NCBI RefSeq assembly: GCF_000186865.1
Contig: NW_008705570.1
Location: 44,812-55,788, forward strand
Source of the DNA: Aureococcus anophagefferens
Lineage: Eukaryota; Sar; Pelagophyceae; Pelagomonadales; Pelagomonadaceae
DNA length: 10,977 nucleotides
Direction of reading: 5' to 3'
The position numbers and the translations under genes were made by a program. Below are positions 1-6,000 of this stretch, one piece after another (within the stretch, counting starts at the first letter, position 1; each line of letters starts with the position of its first letter). The notes beneath the pieces are model-generated. The model ran no database searches and was not told the DNA's origin. It saw only the letters and a list, made by a program, of their open reading frames with translations.

Positions 1-3000
1 CGCTTCGGCGGGCGCTTCGACTGCGCCGGCCCGCGCGGCGGCCGCGCCGGGGGCGGCGGCGGCGCCGGGGGCGGCGGCGGCGCCGGGGGCGGCGGCCGCG
101 CCGGGGGCGGCGGCCGCGGCGGCGGCGCCGCGGGGTCGACGCCGAGGTCCGCGGCGGCGTTGACGCCGAGTTCCGCGAGCTCGGCGATCGCGGTGGCGAG
201 GTCCGCCGCGTAGGCCTCGGGGTCGTCGCCGTCTTCCACGCGGTCGGGGTCGTCCCGGAAATAGTCGCAGTGAGCCTTGTTGTAGCGAACCTTGAATGCG
301 AGCGCGGCCACCCGGAGGTCCCGGAGCTCGCCGGCGTCGCGGATGCCGTCGTCGCAGCGGACGTCGAAGCGCGCGAGCAACGCGTGGTAGGAATTGTCCT
401 CGAGGCGGTGGGCGTACCGCGCGCAGAGGTCATTACTCCTCTGCGCGTAGTCCTCGTCGAGCTCGCGGACCGCGATCGCCGCGGCCGACGCCGCCATGTC
501 GGCGAAGAAGCTGGCGTCCTGCGCTTCGGCGATGGCGATGGCGTCCAGCGACGCCGCGCGCGAGCACATGACGTAGGGGACGGCCGGCCGAGGCGGCCAG
601 AAGTTCTTGCCGTCCTCCTTGGTGGGGAAGAAGACCGTGATGTGCTTGACGGGCTGGCCCGGTCCCGCGCCCAGGCCCTGCCACTTGTGCGTCGTCGCCG
701 CGTGCGCGGGCACGAGCGGGAAGCCCGTCCGCGCGCAGCATTTCTTGGAGCACTTCCGCTCCATCTTGGGCACGGGCACCCAGGTGGCGTGGCGAGGGTC
801 GTCGCCGGGGTAGAGGCGCGGGCCGGTGTAGTCGGGGATGTCGAGCACGACGTATTCGACCTCGCCGGCGGCGTCGAGGAGCCACGACACGACGCGGCCG
901 CGCATGCCGTTGACGAGGATGCCCGGGCCGAACTCGCCGAAGTTGACGCAGATGGCCATGAGCATGCCGATGCAGATGAACGTCTCGGCCACGAGCTGGA
1001 AGGTCTCGCCCGGCTTGGCGTGGCGCCCGTGCCACGTCGCGACGAGGACGCGCGCGGACTTGCCCGTAGCCTTGGCGTGCTCGATGTTCTCGCGCATGCA
1101 GCTCTTGTTCCGCGGGCAGAGGCGCGCGGCCCCGCGGAAGACGGACTGTTCCGCCGGCGGCAGGCGGTTGAGCGCGCGGCCGTTGAGGAGGTCCTGGTCG
1201 GAGTCGCGCGCGGGGGCGCGCGTGCACTCGCCCCGGCGCATCCGCTGGAGAAATCGCACCCAGCGGATCGCACTCGCCTCCGCGCGCATGTTGACGTTGA
1301 GCGCGAGGACCTCGTCGAAGCTCGAGCGGAAGCAGCGCTTGCCCAGCGCGGCGGGCCCTGAGTCGTCGGGCGCGTCCGGCGCCGCCGGGTTGCCGTCCAG
1401 GACGGGAGGCAGCTGGCCGGCGTCGCCGAACGTGAACTTGGCGAAGCGCCCGGCGAGGGGGTGGTCCTGCGCCTTGTGCGCCACGAGCGACGTCTCGTAG
1501 TCGCCGCCGGCCTCAGCGTCGAACTTGGCGGCGACCTGCGCCTCGCGGTGCTGGCGCCACACGTACTTGCTGCTTCCTATCATGAACGCCTCGTCGATGA
1601 GCTCGACGCCGAGGTCGGGCCCGTACATGCGCATGAGGCGCTGGAGCTTTTCTCGCTTGAGGGGGTTGTCGGCGCAGGTGTGGTGGGCAGACGGCATGTC
1701 GCCCGAGGGCCACACGCCGTCGAGCGTGAGCCCGCCGCAGTTGCGGGCCGCGCTGCCCATGTAGGCCAGGGTGACGTGGCGCTTGCCGTAGCGCGCGACG
1801 ATCCGGCGCAGCGCCTTGAGGACGTGGGACTTGCCCGCCCCGCCGACGCCGGTGACCAAGAGCCTCGGCGGCGATTCCGCGTCACCGAGGAGCCAGTCGA
1901 GGAGCATGACGACGGGCAGGCGCTGCCTCCCCTGCAAAAGGTGCGCGCCGGCCGCGTCGAGCGTGCCCGAGCCTTCGTCCGCGGCCTGATCCGCGCTCTC
2001 CTTGCAGGCCGCGCGCAGGACCTCGATGTCCTCGCGCGTCGTGCCGGGGGGCAGGGGCGGGCCCGCCGGGCCCGTCGCCAGCGGGACGCCCGCGGCCAGG
2101 AGCCGGGCGACCAGGGGCTCGCCGTCGACGGCGTAGTCGCCGGCGTCGTCGCAGCCGGCGCCGGCCTGGGCCATGGCCCGACGGAACGCAGCGTCTTCGG
2201 GCCCGAGGTTCCGGCGCGCGGCGCGCGCGGCGTCGTCGTCGTCCGAATCCGAGGACGAGCTCCCAGAGGAGAAGCCGTCGGACGACCCGGTCTTGGTCGC
2301 GCCGGAGGCCCGTAGAGCCGCTTCGCGGGCCTCCTGGCGCGCGTGCCTGGCCCGGGCGCGCTGGCGGCGCCGCTCCGCCACCGCGTCCCTTCGCGCGCTG
2401 GCGAGCGACTTGGCCTCGAACCACTTGAGCGCGGGGAGGCCGCGGGCCTCGCGCTCGGCGACGTCGAGCTCGAACCACTCGGCGAGGGCGGCGCCCGCGC
2501 CCGCCTCCCACGTGTGCGGGAACGCCTTGGAGAAGTCGCTCACGCCGCTCTGCTCGTTGTAGCTCCAGAAGTCCCGCGGGACGTGGAGCGTGAGCACGGT
2601 GAGCGCGTAGGCGTCGCCGGGCGGCCACTTGGTCGAGTAGGTCGGCGCGCCAATGATGTCCACGAGCTTGCCGCACTCGGAGACCACGTCCCAGAGCGTC
2701 TCCCTGGGATCCTTGGCGGGCTTGCCCGGCGGGGCGTTGTCGTGGAACTTGGCCATGACGGGCCGCGACTGCTTCCCGCCCTTCTTGATGACCTTGGCGC
2801 CGCTGAGCCCTACCGTGGCCGAGGGCCAGGACGCCCTGTATAGCTTGCCGCCGGCGAGCATGTGGGCGACCTCGGCGCCCGGCGTGTCCGAGAGCATGCC
2901 GACCTCCAGAGCGCCCTTGGCGGCGATGCTCGCCAAGTTGACCGCGGCGCCGTCGGGCGTCGCCGCGGCGCAGTCGCGCGCGAGCGAGTCGAGGCAGGAC

Positions 3001-6000
3001 GAGGCCTTGTTGCCCTTGCACATGTAGGAGGTGAGGTACATGATGATGCCCGCGATGCCCCCGTCGACGACGAAGGACGAGTCCTCGTTCGCGCGCCAGG
3101 CCTGGACCAGGAGGCGGATGTGCTGCACGAGGACGGGGTGGTCCCTCGCGAGCTCGAGGCTCCACTTGCCGCGGTTCCTGGCGAACTTAGGCGAGTCGCG
3201 GCACTCGCGGCCCGTGGCCCACTTCGCCTCGAGGCCCTTGGTGCCCTCGGTCCCGCCGAAGCACATTCGGCAAAGGAACGCCACGACGCCCTTCGCGGCG
3301 GCGCCGTCGACTTCGTCGTCGTCGTCGTCGTCCCCGTCGTCGTCCGCCGCGGCGGCCTTCTTTTGCGGCCTCGCCTCCTTGCAGTACGCCGAGCACTGGT
3401 GGAGGAAAGCGACGTCGACGATGCGCTCGTAGTCGGCGTCCAGCCGCGCCGCGGCGTCCTCGGCGCTGAGCGCGGGGCCCCCGGGGGGGCCGAGGACGTC
3501 GCGGAGCAGCTGGCGGACGCCCGTTCCGACGTCGCGGAGGTCCCGGGGCGTCGACATGCGGGCCGGGAGCGCGGCGGCGGCCGGGTCGACCGGGAGCGCC
3601 GCGACGGCCTCGGCGTGGAGAGGGTCGTCCTGGTCCGCGCGCGCGCGCGCGTCGGCCGCGGCCGCCGCGGCGACCCCGGAGCCGCCGGGCGTCGCGGCCT
3701 TGCTGGGGTCGGCCTTGGACCCGTACGGGGCGCGGAAGCGCCGGTCCGTGCCCGGCTGCGCGGGCCAGTCGCCCGCGTCCTCGCCCTCGGCGCGGGTTCC
3801 GGGGTAGAGCGCGGTCGCGCCGACGCGCTCCTCGAGCGCGCGGCCGAGGTCGCGCGCGGCGGCGAGCCGCGCCGCGGCGACCATGTCGTCGCGAGCGGCG
3901 CGGTCCTCCCGGGCCGGGTACGCCTCGAAGATGGCCGCGATGATGCCGTCGAGGTCCTCCTGGTTCGACGAGACGAGCTCGTACAGGCCGGACGCCCAGA
4001 GCAGGGAATGGAAATGAATCATTCCGCGGCTCTTGGCGAACTCGAACCGGACGAACCAATTGTCGACGCCGATGGCGCGGCAGACCGTCTCGAGGAAGTT
4101 GACCGTCCTGACCTCGAAGTAGAGGCCGACGAGCCAGTCGTGAATGTGCACCTGCTCGTAGCGGAAGGCGCGGTCGGCGACGAACCGCGCGGCCGCGTCG
4201 GCCTCGCCGACGGCGAGGAAGCGCTCGTAGACGAGCGACACGATCGCGGGCCAGTGGCTCTCGGCGCAGCTCGCCGACTGGAAGATGGTCGGGAGCTGCG
4301 CCTGCGTGTTGCCGATGTGCCGCATCTGGGCGGTGCAGTGCCGCGCGACCTGGACGAAGTACGCCGCGGTGCCGGTGACGTTGCCCGAGGAGCCGAAGAC
4401 CTGGCGGCTGACCGCGCCCGGGTCGCGCTCGAGCAGCTCGAGGAGCTCGTCCCGGTCCGTGGGGAGCGTGCTGCGGCTCCGCACGAACACGGCGGACTGG
4501 TTCAGGAGGTCCTTCTTGTTGAGGAGCCCGAGCAGGGCGAACTTGAAGTAGCGGTCCTTGGCGGCCCGCGCGTCGCGCTGGTGCCAGAGCCACTCGGCCC
4601 ACGCCCTCGACGGCTCGACGGTCACTTTCCGACCCCGGTAGGTGGGGTCGCCGTAGCTGTCCCAGAACAGGGTCGGGTACGCCGCGAGGAAGAAGTTCTC
4701 GTACTTGAAGGGGTCGACGAACGTCGGGCTCGCGCCGAGGGCCGCGAGCCCGACGCCCGCGCGGTCCACGTCCGTGACGCTGGGGTCCTTCTCGGCGAAG
4801 AGCGCCCGGACCTGCTTGATGACGTCGGCGGACACCATCGTCGTCGCTGGCGCGTTGACCTCGCCGCAGACCTCGACGCCGTCGCCGGCGCCGTCGAAGC
4901 CCGGGTCGAGCTGCAGCGGCGCGGGGCCCGCGTCGGCCTCCGGCTCGTCGCCGCCGCCGCCGTCGCCCGACCGTCGCACGTAGCAGACTTCGAGCCCGGG
5001 GAGGACCGCGGTGCCCTCCGGGAGGGCGTCGTCGTCGATGTCGATGTCGCGCCAGGGCGCCTGCGGCGGGTCCACGTAGTAGCGGCCGTCGCGCTCGACG
5101 GTCGCGCCGTCGCCGGGCGCGTCGAGGCCGCCGTGCGGGACGCCGAACTTGGGGTTGGAGAGCGCCTCCATGACCTGCGGCTTGCGCACGACGTAACGCT
5201 TGGCGGCCTTCCCTTTCGCGCTGTACGGCAGCAGCGCGAGGAGCTGGACGTTCGCGCCCGTGCGCGGCAGCGTCGCCGCGATGTCCATGGGCGACAGGAA
5301 GGCCGCGACGTTGCCCTTGGCCTTGAGGCCGAGGCCCTTCATGGACTCGAGGCTCAGCGCCACCGTGACGGGCACGATGATGCGGAGCTCGATCCACGTG
5401 AGGCGCGTGAGCCACGCGGGCGCGGGGGGCCCGCCGGTCATCCGGTTCTCGTGGCTGAACTGGGGCTCCCAGAACCGTTTCTTCTTCGCCGCGGCATTCT
5501 TCTCCGCGACGCAGGTGGAGCAGACCTTATCGACGACGTCCCAGGGGTCGATGCTCCTCTGGGCGCGCTCGGTCGCCGCGTTCCAGCACGGCCGGCACCG
5601 GCCGCAGCATTCGCACGTCTTGAAGACGTGGCGCCAGGTGTCGTCGTCGCCGAAGTCGGACCCCTCGAAGGCCGCCGCGGCCTGGACCGACACCGACGCG
5701 GGGTCGTACATCTCGCCGGCGCGGGACGACTCCGCGACGCCGGGCGCGTGCTGCCGCGGGGCCCGCGGCCGCTCGCCGGGCGCGTCCGGCGCGCCGCGCG
5801 CGCCGAGCGGCGGCCCGTCCTTGTCGAGCGTGTCCTTGCGGCGGTCGTAGGTGCGGTGGGTCGTCCTGTTCCTCCGCGGGGCCGCGCCGCCGCGCCGGGC
5901 GGCCGCCGCGGCCGCCTCCGCGGCGGCGTCGACGACCTTCCGCACGCGCTCGAGCTCGTCCCGGACCTTTTTCGAGGCCCGGCGCGCGTGGCTGAGGGCC

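Noticed and set aside
3187..5415. Long minus-strand frames of 742, 659 and 427 codons in another phase (3187-5415, 5527-7506, 1882-3165)
   Set aside because: They run one phase off the motif-bearing frame, are Arg-rich and contain no HUH, helicase or protease motifs. They are shadows of the real gene, which extends past the left edge and so has no stop in the window.
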